Source of the DNA: Kordia jejudonensis
GTDB taxonomy: Bacteria; Bacteroidota; Bacteroidia; Flavobacteriales; Flavobacteriaceae
Direction: 5' to 3'
Assembly (NCBI RefSeq): GCF_001005315.1
Contig: NZ_LBMG01000007.1
Location: forward strand, 1 to 64,000
DNA length: 64,000 nt
Of this stretch, positions 1 through 8,845 are shown in pieces. Position numbers and translations under genes: made by a program. Within the stretch, counting starts at the first letter, position 1, and each line of letters opens with the position of its first letter. The notes below the pieces were generated by a model, which saw nothing but the letters and a program-made list of their open reading frames with translations, was not told where the DNA came from and searched no databases.

Positions 1-1
1 A

Positions 2-46
2 GGCGAAACAGTTTCTAGCTTTTTGAAGCAAGAAGAAGGATTGTAG
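2..46 (+). CDS. possible C-terminal tail of a gene entering from the left
   Basis: An open frame runs from the window edge to a TAG stop, coding for GETVSSFLKQEEGL. It is too short to assign a family. It is supported only by being open to the edge and by lying convergent to the minus-strand peptide genes, with a bidirectional-looking hairpin in between. It could equally be chance. Confidence 0.3.
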   Translation, partial: GETVSSFLKQEEGL

Positions 47-81
47 TGATGAGAGAAAATTAAATAAATTATAATATAAAA

Positions 82-169
82 AAGAGGCTGTCTGAAATTC
101 TGAATTGATACTGAATCAAGTTCAGCACATGATTCAGAATGACGTTTTTATACTTTTCAGGCAGCCGCT
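82..169 (-). terminator. long inverted-repeat terminator after the precursor-peptide genes
   Basis: The arms AAGAGGCTGTCTGAAA (82-97) and TTTCAGGCAGCCGCTT (about 154-169) pair with only two mismatches. They enclose a second, nested inverted repeat built on ATTCTGAAT / ATTCAGAAT. On the minus strand the stem is followed by a run of T, as expected of an intrinsic terminator, 23 bases after the stop of the last precursor peptide. The sequence resembles dispersed terminator-like repeats often seen between flavobacterial genes, so it may also be a repeat-family member. Confidence 0.65.
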
Positions 170-191
170 TTATCCGTTTTAAAATATATTT

Positions 192-365
192 TTAAAAATC
201 TCGTCTTGGTGGACAGTGATAACACATTGTTTGAAGTGTTGGATCTGTCGTCGTTAAAATAGTATCAATTGTTTTGATAGTATCTGCTATTCCTCCTTTA
301 ATTTTTTGAGATAAATTGGAAACTGATTTCTTATTCAGTTCCAGCTTTTTAAGACTTTGTTTCAT
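192..365 (-). CDS. class I lanthipeptide-type precursor peptide 1
   Basis: 57 residues. The N-terminal half is a leader of the type seen in Bacteroidota class I lanthipeptides: MKQSLKKLELNKKSVSNLS, then KIKGG, with the double glycine at residues 24-25 marking the usual cleavage site. The short core is rich in Thr (IDTILTTTDPT) and ends with a CxxC pair, MCYHCPP, followed by RRDF. Thr/Ser plus Cys is the substrate set for lanthionine formation, but no LanB, LanC or peptidase-transporter gene lies in this window. The peptide is the third of three tandem paralogues (residue identity is highest in the leader). Modification and export are inferred from the leader only. Confidence 0.7.
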   Translation of the reverse strand: MKQSLKKLELNKKSVSNLSQKIKGGIADTIKTIDTILTTTDPTLQTMCYHCPPRRDF

Positions 366-388
366 ATGACTAAGTTTTCTTAATTAGT

Positions 389-418
389 TCCTACTCGTAC
401 GTTTTTCGGATACCACGT
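389..418 (-). repeat. 30-bp direct repeat, copy A, upstream of precursor 1
   Basis: On the minus strand ACGTGGTATCCGAAAAACGT continues into ACGAGTAGGA. A second copy (806-835) differs at two positions. Both lie about 25 bases before the start codon of a precursor peptide and after a precursor C-terminus or its remnant. One frame reads WYPKNVRVG. It may be a footprint of tandem duplication or a shared regulatory or leader element. Confidence 0.7.
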
Positions 419-430
419 ATTGTTTGTACC

Positions 431-604
431 CTATAACGTATCAGGTGGACATATAAAACACATTGTCAATGCTGTTGGACCACCTGGTCCTGTAGTAAAG
501 GTGTCAAATGTATCTTCTTGTCTTCTAAGTCCTCCTTTAATTGTAGTTGATAAATCTGAAACTGACTTTTTGTTGAGTGTTAATTTGTTGAAACTTTTTT
601 TCAT
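431..604 (-). CDS. class I lanthipeptide-type precursor peptide 2
   Basis: 57 residues, the same length as peptide 1. The leader MKKSFNKLTLNKKSVSDLS is followed by TTIKGG with the double glycine at residues 24-25. The core starts LRRQEDTFDTFTTGPGG and ends in MCFICPPDTL, again with a C-terminal CxxC preceded by a Thr-rich stretch. It lies 24 bases after peptide 3 and shares its direction, so the three are probably co-transcribed. A frame on the opposite strand over this region (420-632) is a shadow: the leader motif and the paralogy to the neighbours fix the coding strand. Confidence 0.72.
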   Translation of the reverse strand: MKKSFNKLTLNKKSVSDLSTTIKGGLRRQEDTFDTFTTGPGGPTALTMCFICPPDTL

Positions 605-628
605 AAGTATATGGTTTTGGTTATTAAA

Positions 629-784
629 TTAATAAGTTACTGAGCAATCAAAACATCCTGTATTTGCTGTAGGATCATTGGTTGGAAACGTATCATTAGC
701 TCTTCTAAATCCTCCTTTAATTAATTGACTCAAATTTGAAATAGCACTTTTGTGCAAGGTTAATTTTTGCAAACTTTTTTTCAT
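629..784 (-). CDS. class I lanthipeptide-type precursor peptide 3
   Basis: 51 residues, first in transcription order. The leader MKKSLQKLTLHKSAISNLS is followed by QLIKGG with the double glycine at residues 24-25. The core FRRANDTFPTNDPTANTG ends with CFDCSVTY, keeping the CxxC spacing of the other two but lacking the PP. It shares KGG(F/L)RR and (N/E)DTF with peptide 2, so these two are the closer pair. The role as a modified secreted peptide is inferred from the leader family, and no maturation gene is visible here. Confidence 0.72.
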   Translation of the reverse strand: MKKSLQKLTLHKSAISNLSQLIKGGFRRANDTFPTNDPTANTGCFDCSVTY

Positions 785-805
785 GTTACTTTATTTTAAT
801 ATTGC

Positions 806-835
806 TCCTACTCTTACGTTTTTCGGATTCCACGT
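806..835 (-). repeat. 30-bp direct repeat, copy B, upstream of precursor 3
   Basis: This is the second copy of the element at 389-418. On the minus strand it reads ACGTGGAATCCGAAAAACGT and continues AAGAGTAGGA. One frame reads WNPKNVRVG. Upstream of it (about 845-900) the minus strand carries a sequence resembling the C-terminal coding end of precursor 2. Confidence 0.7.
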
Positions 836-841
836 ACACAT

Positions 842-900
842 GTGCAATGCTTTTGTAACAACAAAAACACAGCAATGCAACAGTATTAAAAGTTTTAAGG
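842..900 (-). pseudogene. possible decayed fourth precursor-peptide core
   Basis: Read on the minus strand in one frame, this stretch gives TFNTVALLCFCCYK. That resembles the end of precursor 2 (TALTMCFICPP) in both residues and DNA: GCATTG is followed closely by TGTGTTTT in both. It is followed, as in precursor 2, by the 30-bp repeat and then the next precursor. No leader or start codon is present. The similarity is short, so it could be coincidence. Confidence 0.3.
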
Positions 901-950
901 GGAATATATACGCAATTAGAATGACCTAATTTTGACATAAATTTAAAAAA

Positions 951-980
951 AATAGCGAACAGTATCTACTATTCGCTATT
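951..980 (-). terminator. intrinsic terminator of hflX
   Basis: A perfect 9-bp stem AATAGCGAA / TTCGCTATT with a 12-base loop lies 22 bases after the hflX stop. On the minus strand it is followed directly by a run of T. Confidence 0.8.
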
Positions 981-1002
981 CTTTTATGAAATAAGACGGT
1001 AA

Positions 1003-2217
1003 TTAAGAGTCCAACTCTTCATAATCAGGATACAAAAAGTTGTTGTAAGGAAAGCGAGTTACGTGTATTTCACGAACCACTGTATATACTTTACGTTTGA
1101 ACTCGTCTATGTTTTCTTTGTTAATGGCAGAAATAAATAAGGCGTTTTCGCCCATGGCATTCATCCACGTTCGTTTCCAATCGTCTAAAGTATAATGCGC
1201 TTTGGTTTTTTCAGTAACCAAATCGTCACTATCAATAGTTTCATGACTATACGCATCAATTTTATTGAACACCATTACTGTTGGTTTATCGGCACTTTTT
1301 ATTTCTCCTAAAATTTTATTAACCGAAGCAATATGATCTTCAAAATTAGGATGCGAAATATCTACAACATGCAATAATAAATCTGCTTCACGCACTTCAT
1401 CCAAAGTACTTTTGAATGAATCTACCAATTGTGTCGGCAATTTTCGAATAAATCCTACGGTATCACTCAACAAAAAAGGTAAATTTCCAATAACAACTTT
1501 ACGAACCGTAGTATCTAAAGTGGCAAAAAGTTTGTTTTCAGCAAATACATCACTTTTACTAATTACATTCATCAAGGTCGATTTCCCAACATTGGTATAT
1601 CCTACCAACGCTACACGAATCAATGCTCCTCTATTTCCACGCTGAACCGCCATTTGCTTATCAATGGTAACCATTTTTTTACGAAGCAACGAAATTTTAT
1701 CACGTACAATACGTCTGTCCGTTTCAATTTCTGTTTCTCCAGGTCCACGCATTCCAATTCCACCTCGTTGACGCTCCAAGTGTGTCCATAAACCTGTCAA
1801 TCGTGGTAATAAATATTGGTATTGTGCCAGTTCTACTTGTGTACGCGCATAACTCGTTTGTGCACGCTGTGCAAAAATATCTAAAATCAATCCTGTACGA
1901 TCAATAATTTTACATTTCAACAAACGCTCAATATTCTTTTGTTGTGAAGGCGATAATTCGTCATCAAAAATAACCGAACCAATATCATTTGTTTTCACAA
2001 ACTGCTCCACCTCTTCCATTTTTCCTGTTCCAATAAATGTTTTCGGATTTGGAATTTCCATCTTCTGTGTAAATCGTTTTACGACTTCGCCGCCAGCAGT
2101 ATACGTCAAAAACTCAAGCTCGTCCAAATATTCTTTCGATTTGGTTTCGTCTTGTTCTTTTGTAATCACTCCTACAAGTACAGCGCGTTCGTACGCAATA
2201 GTTTTCTTTTCTAACAT
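1003..2217 (-). CDS. hflX: GTPase HflX (ribosome-splitting GTPase)
   Basis: HflX family GTPase of about 404 residues. The family binds the 50S subunit and splits stalled or stress-arrested ribosomes. The N-terminal HflX domain carries FIGTGKMEEV and the conserved RGGIGMRGPGETEIETDRR stretch. The G domain follows, with the P-loop GYTNVGKST at residues 206-214, DTVGF as G3 and FNKID as G4. An upstream in-frame ATG exists at 2235, but MLEKKTIAYERAVLVGV at 2217 is the start typical of flavobacterial homologues. A -7-like TAACTTTG box (2233-2240) would overlap the upstream ATG. Standalone gene, divergent from the next one, with its own terminator. Confidence 0.93.
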   Translation of the reverse strand: MLEKKTIAYERAVLVGVITKEQDETKSKEYLDELEFLTYTAGGEVVKRFTQKMEIPNPKTFIGTGKMEEVEQFVKTNDIGSVIFDDELSPSQQKNIERLLKCKIIDRTGLILDIFAQRAQTSYARTQVELAQYQYLLPRLTGLWTHLERQRGGIGMRGPGETEIETDRRIVRDKISLLRKKMVTIDKQMAVQRGNRGALIRVALVGYTNVGKSTLMNVISKSDVFAENKLFATLDTTVRKVVIGNLPFLLSDTVGFIRKLPTQLVDSFKSTLDEVREADLLLHVVDISHPNFEDHIASVNKILGEIKSADKPTVMVFNKIDAYSHETIDSDDLVTEKTKAHYTLDDWKRTWMNAMGENALFISAINKENIDEFKRKVYTVVREIHVTRFPYNNFLYPDYEELDS

Positions 2218-2232
2218 AAATAAAATAAAAAG

Positions 2233-2240
2233 CAAAGTTA
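2233..2240 (-). promoter_or_regulatory. -7 promoter element of hflX
   Basis: TAACTTTG on the minus strand matches the Bacteroidota -7 consensus TAnnTTTG. It lies 16 bases before the preferred hflX start. No good TTTG -33 box is seen at 19 bases, so this rests on the -7 match alone. Confidence 0.45.
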
Positions 2241-2299
2241 CGCAATTCCTTTATTGATTTTAGTACATTTATGTCTTATAAAGGACTTTTACATATAAT

Positions 2300-3262
2300 A
2301 TGGAGAAAAACAACACAAAACAATCCTATCATACGGTTGCATTTTACAATCTAGAAAACTTATTTGATACTGTTGATGATGAAAATGTGTTGGATAATGA
2401 TTTTTTGCCTGAAGCAGATCGGAATTGGACTCCAAAACGTTATGAAAAGAAACTCTACAAACTAAGTACTGCTATTGCTAGCTTAGGTACCGATGAAACA
2501 GGAAATGCTCCTGTAATTATTGGTGTTGCTGAGGTAGAAAACAAAAAAGTATTGACCGATTTAGTGCATTCTGAAAAACTCCGCGCGTTTGATTATGACA
2601 TTGTTCATTACGATTCGCCTGACGAACGAGGAATTGATGTTGGCTTAGTATATCAAAAAGGACATTTTCAAGTTATCCATTCCGAATCGATCCCTATATT
2701 ATTATATAATGAAGAAGGCGTACGTGATTATACCAGAGATACGTTGTATGTAAAAGGTGTAATGCATGGAGAAGACATTCATGTTTTTGTAAATCATTGG
2801 TCGTCTCGTAGAGATGGTTCGGCGGAAACTGCTCACAAACGCATTGAAGCAGCACAAGTAGTTCGTAAAAAAATAGAAACCATTCAGGATACAGAATTTG
2901 ATCCGCATATTATTGTTATGGGTGATTTTAATGACAATCCAACTGATGATAGCATACAAAAACACTTAATGCGGGCTGATTTATACAATCCGATGGAAAA
3001 GCTATTAACAATCTACAAAGGAAGTCTTAATTATAGAGGCGAATGGAACCTATTTGATCAAATTATTTTCTCTACAAACTTCTTCAATTACAAAAAAGGG
3101 ACACACAGCTTTGCGTCGGCAGATATTTTTGACGATCATTTTCTGACCAATTGGAAAGGAAGATACGAAGGAACTCCTTTTAGAACCTACTCTGGGAGAA
3201 AATACCTAGGTGGCTACAGCGATCACTTTCCTGTATATATAAAATTAAAATTTAACCAATAA
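2300..3262 (+). CDS. endonuclease/exonuclease/phosphatase family protein
   Basis: 320 residues with the DNase I-like (EEP) fold. The metal and active-site motifs appear in order: FYNLENLFD near residue 15, GVAEVEN near 75, WSSRRDG (the HWSSR catalytic-loop region) near 155, MGDFNDNPTD near 207 and YSDHFPVYI near the C-terminus. There is no signal peptide, so it is probably cytoplasmic. Substrate (DNA, RNA or a phosphoester) cannot be told from sequence. It is divergent from hflX with a 64-base shared control region. The fold is certain, the specific function unknown. Confidence 0.85.
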   Translation: MEKNNTKQSYHTVAFYNLENLFDTVDDENVLDNDFLPEADRNWTPKRYEKKLYKLSTAIASLGTDETGNAPVIIGVAEVENKKVLTDLVHSEKLRAFDYDIVHYDSPDERGIDVGLVYQKGHFQVIHSESIPILLYNEEGVRDYTRDTLYVKGVMHGEDIHVFVNHWSSRRDGSAETAHKRIEAAQVVRKKIETIQDTEFDPHIIVMGDFNDNPTDDSIQKHLMRADLYNPMEKLLTIYKGSLNYRGEWNLFDQIIFSTNFFNYKKGTHSFASADIFDDHFLTNWKGRYEGTPFRTYSGRKYLGGYSDHFPVYIKLKFNQ

Positions 3263-3353
3263 GGCGCATTTTTCGCAACTTAAATGTTAAAGTAAAGTTA
3301 AGTTTACTTTTTTTTACTATTTTTAGGGCTACTAACTATTAACCAACTTTTTT

Positions 3354-6300
3354 ATGAAAAAAATTACATTGCTATGTATGGCAACGTTATTTTACACGTT
3401 TTCATATGCACAAGTATTAAATCAACCCGCGAGTTGGCCAAACACAAACTGGTCAGTTACAGGTACATATAATACAGATCCGAACGCATTTGAAGCAGAT
3501 CCAACACTAACAGGAAACTTCGCTTTTGACGATGATGATGCAGGTAATGGCAACAATAATGACATTGCCGCAGAATCACCAGTTATAGACATTTCAGCAG
3601 CTTTTACCGCTGGAGAAACATGGCTTAATGTCAATGTTGACTACACCTACAATGACTTAGGAGGCTCGCTAAACCTAGAATACTGGGATGCTGATGCAGC
3701 TGCTTGGGTAGTCTGGCAAGTGTTTGGCCCTAGCGCAGACCAACCTCTTGGAGACTTTTGTAGTGGAACAAGAGATTCATTTTCGAGTGATCCTTTAGAT
3801 ATTTCAGGATTTACAGCAACACAACAATCTGGTTTTCAATACCGATTGGCATTTGATGATGCCGATGGTTGGCAATGGGGTTTCTGTTTTGACGCTCCGA
3901 CAATTGTATCATCGCTTCCTCCTTCTTGTTTTGACATTTCAAACTTAACATCTGCAAATGTTACAGCTACAACTGTTGAACTAAGCTGGGACGCCAATAG
4001 TGGCGAAACTGCTTGGGAAGTTGCTATCCAAAACGCAGGAACTGGTGTTCCAACAGCTGCAGGAACTGGCGTAACTGCCAATGCTCCTTACCTTGCTACA
4101 GGATTAAGCGCAAGTACAGCGTATGAAGTATATGTAAGAGCTGATTGTGGCGTCGTAGACGGATTCAGTAACTGGATCGGTCCTATTAACTTTACAACAT
4201 TAAACTTACCTCCACCAGCACCAGTTGGTGTTACGTGTACTACAGGAACTTCTTCTTTTATATTTACTGAAGATTTTGACGATGATCCACCATCAGGTTG
4301 GACAGGTACAGGTTTTGACGGAAGTAACGGAAACTGGGATATTACTGCCGGAGGCATAAACTCTGGAGGAACAGGTCCTTCTGCTTCTTTTAGTGGAGGA
4401 ACTCACTTAGAGTATGAAGCATCAGGAAACTCTTCTACGATTGCTTCTGCGATTAGTCCAGCAATTGACTTAACACCTGCTGTAGACGGTGCAGAATTAT
4501 CATTCTATCTACACGCATTTGGTGAAGATATTGGAACATTAAATGTAAATGTTGGAACTTCTCCAACAGGTCCATTTACAAATGTATATTCTTGGACTGG
4601 CGATTTACAAGCTACTGATACAGAAGCTTGGGTTCCAGTAGGAATTGACTTAGCTGCCTATTTAGGACAAACTATTTACGTAGAATTTAGCTACGGTGGA
4701 ACAGGTGCAGGTTTCGAAGGAGATTTATCAATTGACTTCGTACGTGTTGAAGCATGTGGATCTTTCTGTATAGCACCGAGTAGCTTAACAGCTTCCAATG
4801 TTGTTGATACAAGTGCTGATATAAACTGGTTAGCCAATAGTGGCGAAACGGAGTGGGAATATGTTATACAACCTCCTGGAACAGGTGTTCCAACAGGTGC
4901 TGGTACTTCTACAACAACAAATCCAGTTACAGCAACAGGATTAACTTCTAGCACGGCTTATGAAATATATGTAAGAGCTATTTGTGGCCCTGGAGTCGAA
5001 AGTGTTTGGGCAGGTCCAATAAACATTTTGACTTTACCACAAGCTCCAGTTGGAGTAACATGTACTACAGGTGCTTCTTCTTTTATATTCACTGAAGATT
5101 TTGACGATGATCCACCATCAGGTTGGACAGGTACAGGTTTTGATGGAAGTAACGGAAACTGGGATATTACTGCTGGAGGTGTAAACTCTGGAGGAACAGG
5201 TCCTTCTGCTTCTTTTAGTGGAGGAACTCACTTAGAATATGAAGCATCAGGAAACTCTTCTGATATTGCTTCAGCGATTAGTCCTGCAATTGATTTAACA
5301 CCTGCCGTAGATGGTGCAGAATTATCATTCTATCTACATGCATTTGGTGAAGATATAGGAACACTAAACGTAAATGTTGGAACTTCTCCAACAGGTCCTT
5401 TTACCACTTTATATACTTGGTCTGGAGAATTACAGACTGATGATACCGATGCTTGGGTTCCTGTAGGAGTTGACTTAACTGCTTATTTAGGACAAACGAT
5501 CTACCTAGAATTTAGTTATGGTGGATCAGGTGGCGGATTTGAAGGAGATTTATCTATTGACTTCGTACGTGTTGAAGCATGTGGATCTTTCTGTGTTGCT
5601 CCAAGTAACTTAACCGCTACAAATATTACAAACAGTAATGTTGACTTAAACTGGTTAGCCAATAGTGGCGAAACAGAGTGGGAATATGTTGTACAACCAG
5701 CTGGAACAGGAATTCCAACAGGTGCAGGTACTTCTACGACAACCAATCCAGTTTCGGTTGGTGGTTTAATGTCTGAAACAGATTATGAAGTATATATAAG
5801 AGCTATTTGTGGTCCTGGAGACGTAAGTGTTTGGACAGGTCCTATAACATTTACAACTGGTATTGGTGTAGACTGTAATGGAGCACCTGTAAATACTACT
5901 TATTGTTATACAAATAATGACAATACTTCATTTACTTTCTTTAGTTCTGACGCAACCTCTACACTTGCTGTAATATTTAATGCAGGACAAGTAGAAAATA
6001 ACTGGGATGAATTAATCATAACAGACTCCGACGGAACAGTAATATATAATGATTACGGAAATGCTGGAGACTTAGCAGGATTGTTTTTCCAATCTTCAGG
6101 TTCTTCAATAACCGTATCAATTAGTTCTGACTTTACGATTGGATGTCAATCATCAGGATTTACACCTTGGGATTTCACAGTTGCTTGTGTTGATCCTACT
6201 GCACCTCCAACTTGTGTTAGCTTAATTAGTCCACAAGATGGCGATACCGCTGTTGATATTATAGGTGGTGTAATCACTTGGGGGAATGCAATTGGTTCTC

Positions 6301-8795
6301 CTGCTGGATACATCTTAACTGTAGGTACAACACCAGGTGGAAATGATATCGTAAACGGATTAGATGTTGGAAATGTTAATACATATGCTCTAGGAGATTT
6401 AGTATATGATACAACATATTATGTGACTATCCTTGGATATAACGGAAATGGACTAGCATCTGGATGTGTTGAAGAAAGCTTCACGACACGCCCAGATCCA
6501 AACCAAGTATTTAACTTAGTTTGTGCTAATGGTCCTGTAAATGTGAATCACTGTTATACAAACAATGATGACAATACCTTCTTGTTTACATCTGATAATG
6601 GTTTCCCATTAGAATTGAATTTTACAGCAGGAACAATTTTAGATGATGATGATATTATCATTATATATGATGGTTCAGACAATACATTCCCTGTACTATA
6701 TTCTGGAAATAATGCTGGTGACCTTGCTGGTTTGACAATCACATCTAGTCTTGGAAACTTATACATAGAAGTTATTAGTGATGGATTTACTAGTTGTGCT
6801 TCTGGAACAGGAGTTCCATGGGAATGGTCAGTAAGATGTTTAACATGTTTTAGACCAACTGCTTCCTATACAATTGTTGATGATTGTGCAATGGGAGATC
6901 AATTCTTAGTAGATGTAGAAATACTAGATACAGGAGATGCCGCTACTATTACAATTACAGATGATTTTGGTAGTGCACCACAAGTAGTTTCTGCTACTGG
7001 AATTTATACATTTGGACCGTATCCAAATGCTACACAAGTAGTATTTACTGTAGCAGATACAGATGATACAAACTGTGTATTGACAAGTAACCCACAAACA
7101 CAAGCATTCTGTCCAGACCAAGCCTGTGGAATTATAAATGCAGGATACGATCAGTTACAAACATGTGATGAAACGTCAACAGATTTATCTGCTACTTTCA
7201 TGACAAGTGCAATTACAACTGATACAAGTACGTACGGAATTACAGGATTACAATGTCCTCCTGATAACTTAACTGGATTACCAACATCTATTACATTAGA
7301 TGATAGATGGTCTTCAGCGATCAACTTAGATTTTGAATTCCAATATTTTGGAAATACATATACACAAGTAATTATTGGAGCAAATGGACTCGTTTCATTT
7401 GATATTTCTGATGCTGGAAACTTCTGTCCATGGAACATTAATGCGGCAGATTTAATACCAACAGCAAACATGCCTACCAATGCAATTCATGGTGCATATC
7501 ATGATATTGATCCAAGTGTTGCAGGTAACCACTACATAGAATATGCAGTAGTTGGCTCGGCGCCAGAAAGACAATTTAAAGTAACGTTCTTTGAAATTCC
7601 ACATTTCTCTGCGGCATGTAACAACTTGTTAACGACACAGCAAATCATTTTACACGAATCGTCTAACGTGATTGATGTATTATTAATTGAAAAACCAGTT
7701 TGTACAACATGGAATCAAGGATTGGCAGTTGTAGGTATTCAAAATGGAGCAGGTAGTGTTGGATATTCGCCACCAGGAAGAAATACTGGTGCTTGGGCAG
7801 TAACACAACAAGAATTATGGAGATTTGTTCCAGAAGGAAATCCAAACTACACATTTGAGTGGTTAGATGAAAATGGAAATGTCATCAGTAATAATACTGA
7901 TATTACCGTATCACCAACGGAAACAACAACATATACCGCATCTATTACCTATGCACTTGTTGATGGAACATTGGTAACACTAACAGATGATATGACAGTA
8001 ACTGTTGAGTCAAATCCTGAAATTGCGAATACAATCGTAATTGAAGCTTGTGATGATGACTTTGATGGAATTACAGAATTCGATCTTTCAGCACAAGATG
8101 CGGAAGTTATTGGAACACAATTAGACGTTTCTGTTTCTTACTACGAAACACTTGCTGATGCAGATGCTGGTACAGGTATGTTAGCAGATCCAACTGCATA
8201 TGTAAATACAACGCCTGATACGCAAACATTATATGTTCGTATTCAAAATAATACGACAGGATGTTTCACAACAGGACCATTTGACATTGAAGTATTAGAG
8301 ATTATTGATCCTTCTGATATCGCTATTGAAGGAGAATGTATCAATGACGAATACACCATGACAGTTACACCGCTAAATGGCTCGTATGATCCAGCTACCG
8401 TAACGTATGAATGGTCTGGAGGATCTTCAACGAATAACACTGGTTCGCAATTCATTGCAACTGACGATGGAGAATACACCGTTTCAATTACAACTCCTGA
8501 TGGATGCGTAAGTATGAAATCATTCACTGTAGTAAACTCTATGTGTTCATTCCCAAGAGGTATTTCACCAAACGGAGACGGACTAAATGACAATTGGAAT
8601 TTAGCTGCATTTAGAGTACAGCAGTTAGAAATTTTCAACTCTCATGGACGCTCAATATATAAGAAACAAAATTATGTAGACGAATGGTATGGTCAGACAA
8701 ATGAAGATGATGCATTGCCTGTAGGAACTTATTTTTACGTATTAACACTTGAAAATGGACAATCTAAAAACGGATGGATTTATCTAAACAAATAA
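3354..8795 (+). CDS. giant T9SS-secreted adhesin with fibronectin III-type and CUB-like repeats and CHU_C C-terminus
   Basis: 1813 residues. A signal peptide (1-19, cleaved near YAQ) leads into jelly-roll and fibronectin III-type segments with a W-x-x-NSGET-x-W-E signature near residues 215, 495 and 765. Two nearly identical 275-residue blocks lie in tandem (DNA 4221-5045 and 5046-5870). CUB-like stretches with CYTNND(N/D) follow near 850 and 1065. The last 80 residues start FPRGISPNGDGLNDNW and end in a CHU_C/type B sorting domain, the signal for export by type IX secretion and surface attachment. The next two genes (PorP/SprF and OmpA/PD40) are the usual partners of such proteins. Ligand unknown. 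Confidence 0.9.
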   Translation: MKKITLLCMATLFYTFSYAQVLNQPASWPNTNWSVTGTYNTDPNAFEADPTLTGNFAFDDDDAGNGNNNDIAAESPVIDISAAFTAGETWLNVNVDYTYNDLGGSLNLEYWDADAAAWVVWQVFGPSADQPLGDFCSGTRDSFSSDPLDISGFTATQQSGFQYRLAFDDADGWQWGFCFDAPTIVSSLPPSCFDISNLTSANVTATTVELSWDANSGETAWEVAIQNAGTGVPTAAGTGVTANAPYLATGLSASTAYEVYVRADCGVVDGFSNWIGPINFTTLNLPPPAPVGVTCTTGTSSFIFTEDFDDDPPSGWTGTGFDGSNGNWDITAGGINSGGTGPSASFSGGTHLEYEASGNSSTIASAISPAIDLTPAVDGAELSFYLHAFGEDIGTLNVNVGTSPTGPFTNVYSWTGDLQATDTEAWVPVGIDLAAYLGQTIYVEFSYGGTGAGFEGDLSIDFVRVEACGSFCIAPSSLTASNVVDTSADINWLANSGETEWEYVIQPPGTGVPTGAGTSTTTNPVTATGLTSSTAYEIYVRAICGPGVESVWAGPINILTLPQAPVGVTCTTGASSFIFTEDFDDDPPSGWTGTGFDGSNGNWDITAGGVNSGGTGPSASFSGGTHLEYEASGNSSDIASAISPAIDLTPAVDGAELSFYLHAFGEDIGTLNVNVGTSPTGPFTTLYTWSGELQTDDTDAWVPVGVDLTAYLGQTIYLEFSYGGSGGGFEGDLSIDFVRVEACGSFCVAPSNLTATNITNSNVDLNWLANSGETEWEYVVQPAGTGIPTGAGTSTTTNPVSVGGLMSETDYEVYIRAICGPGDVSVWTGPITFTTGIGVDCNGAPVNTTYCYTNNDNTSFTFFSSDATSTLAVIFNAGQVENNWDELIITDSDGTVIYNDYGNAGDLAGLFFQSSGSSITVSISSDFTIGCQSSGFTPWDFTVACVDPTAPPTCVSLISPQDGDTAVDIIGGVITWGNAIGSPAGYILTVGTTPGGNDIVNGLDVGNVNTYALGDLVYDTTYYVTILGYNGNGLASGCVEESFTTRPDPNQVFNLVCANGPVNVNHCYTNNDDNTFLFTSDNGFPLELNFTAGTILDDDDIIIIYDGSDNTFPVLYSGNNAGDLAGLTITSSLGNLYIEVISDGFTSCASGTGVPWEWSVRCLTCFRPTASYTIVDDCAMGDQFLVDVEILDTGDAATITITDDFGSAPQVVSATGIYTFGPYPNATQVVFTVADTDDTNCVLTSNPQTQAFCPDQACGIINAGYDQLQTCDETSTDLSATFMTSAITTDTSTYGITGLQCPPDNLTGLPTSITLDDRWSSAINLDFEFQYFGNTYTQVIIGANGLVSFDISDAGNFCPWNINAADLIPTANMPTNAIHGAYHDIDPSVAGNHYIEYAVVGSAPERQFKVTFFEIPHFSAACNNLLTTQQIILHESSNVIDVLLIEKPVCTTWNQGLAVVGIQNGAGSVGYSPPGRNTGAWAVTQQELWRFVPEGNPNYTFEWLDENGNVISNNTDITVSPTETTTYTASITYALVDGTLVTLTDDMTVTVESNPEIANTIVIEACDDDFDGITEFDLSAQDAEVIGTQLDVSVSYYETLADADAGTGMLADPTAYVNTTPDTQTLYVRIQNNTTGCFTTGPFDIEVLEIIDPSDIAIEGECINDEYTMTVTPLNGSYDPATVTYEWSGGSSTNNTGSQFIATDDGEYTVSITTPDGCVSMKSFTVVNSMCSFPRGISPNGDGLNDNWNLAAFRVQQLEIFNSHGRSIYKKQNYVDEWYGQTNEDDALPVGTYFYVLTLENGQSKNGWIYLNK
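4221..5870 (+). repeat. tandem 825-bp internal duplication in the adhesin gene
   Basis: The block beginning CCAGTTGGTGTTACGTGTAC at 4221 recurs at 5046, a shift of exactly 825 bases (275 codons). Very high DNA identity, including many synonymous sites, extends over the FTEDFDDDPPSGWTGTGFDG region. This implies a recent duplication or ongoing gene conversion. Confidence 0.85.
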
Positions 8796-8845
8796 GATGT
8801 CCACATACGTAAAAACTAACTCTATACTATAAATAATATCATATC

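Noticed and set aside
420-632. 70-aa plus-strand frame
   Set aside because: It lies antisense to precursor peptides 2 and 3, whose leaders and paralogy show the minus strand is coding.
2215-2235. upstream ATG as start of hflX
   Set aside because: It would overlap the -7 promoter box, and the family N-terminus begins at the second ATG (2217).
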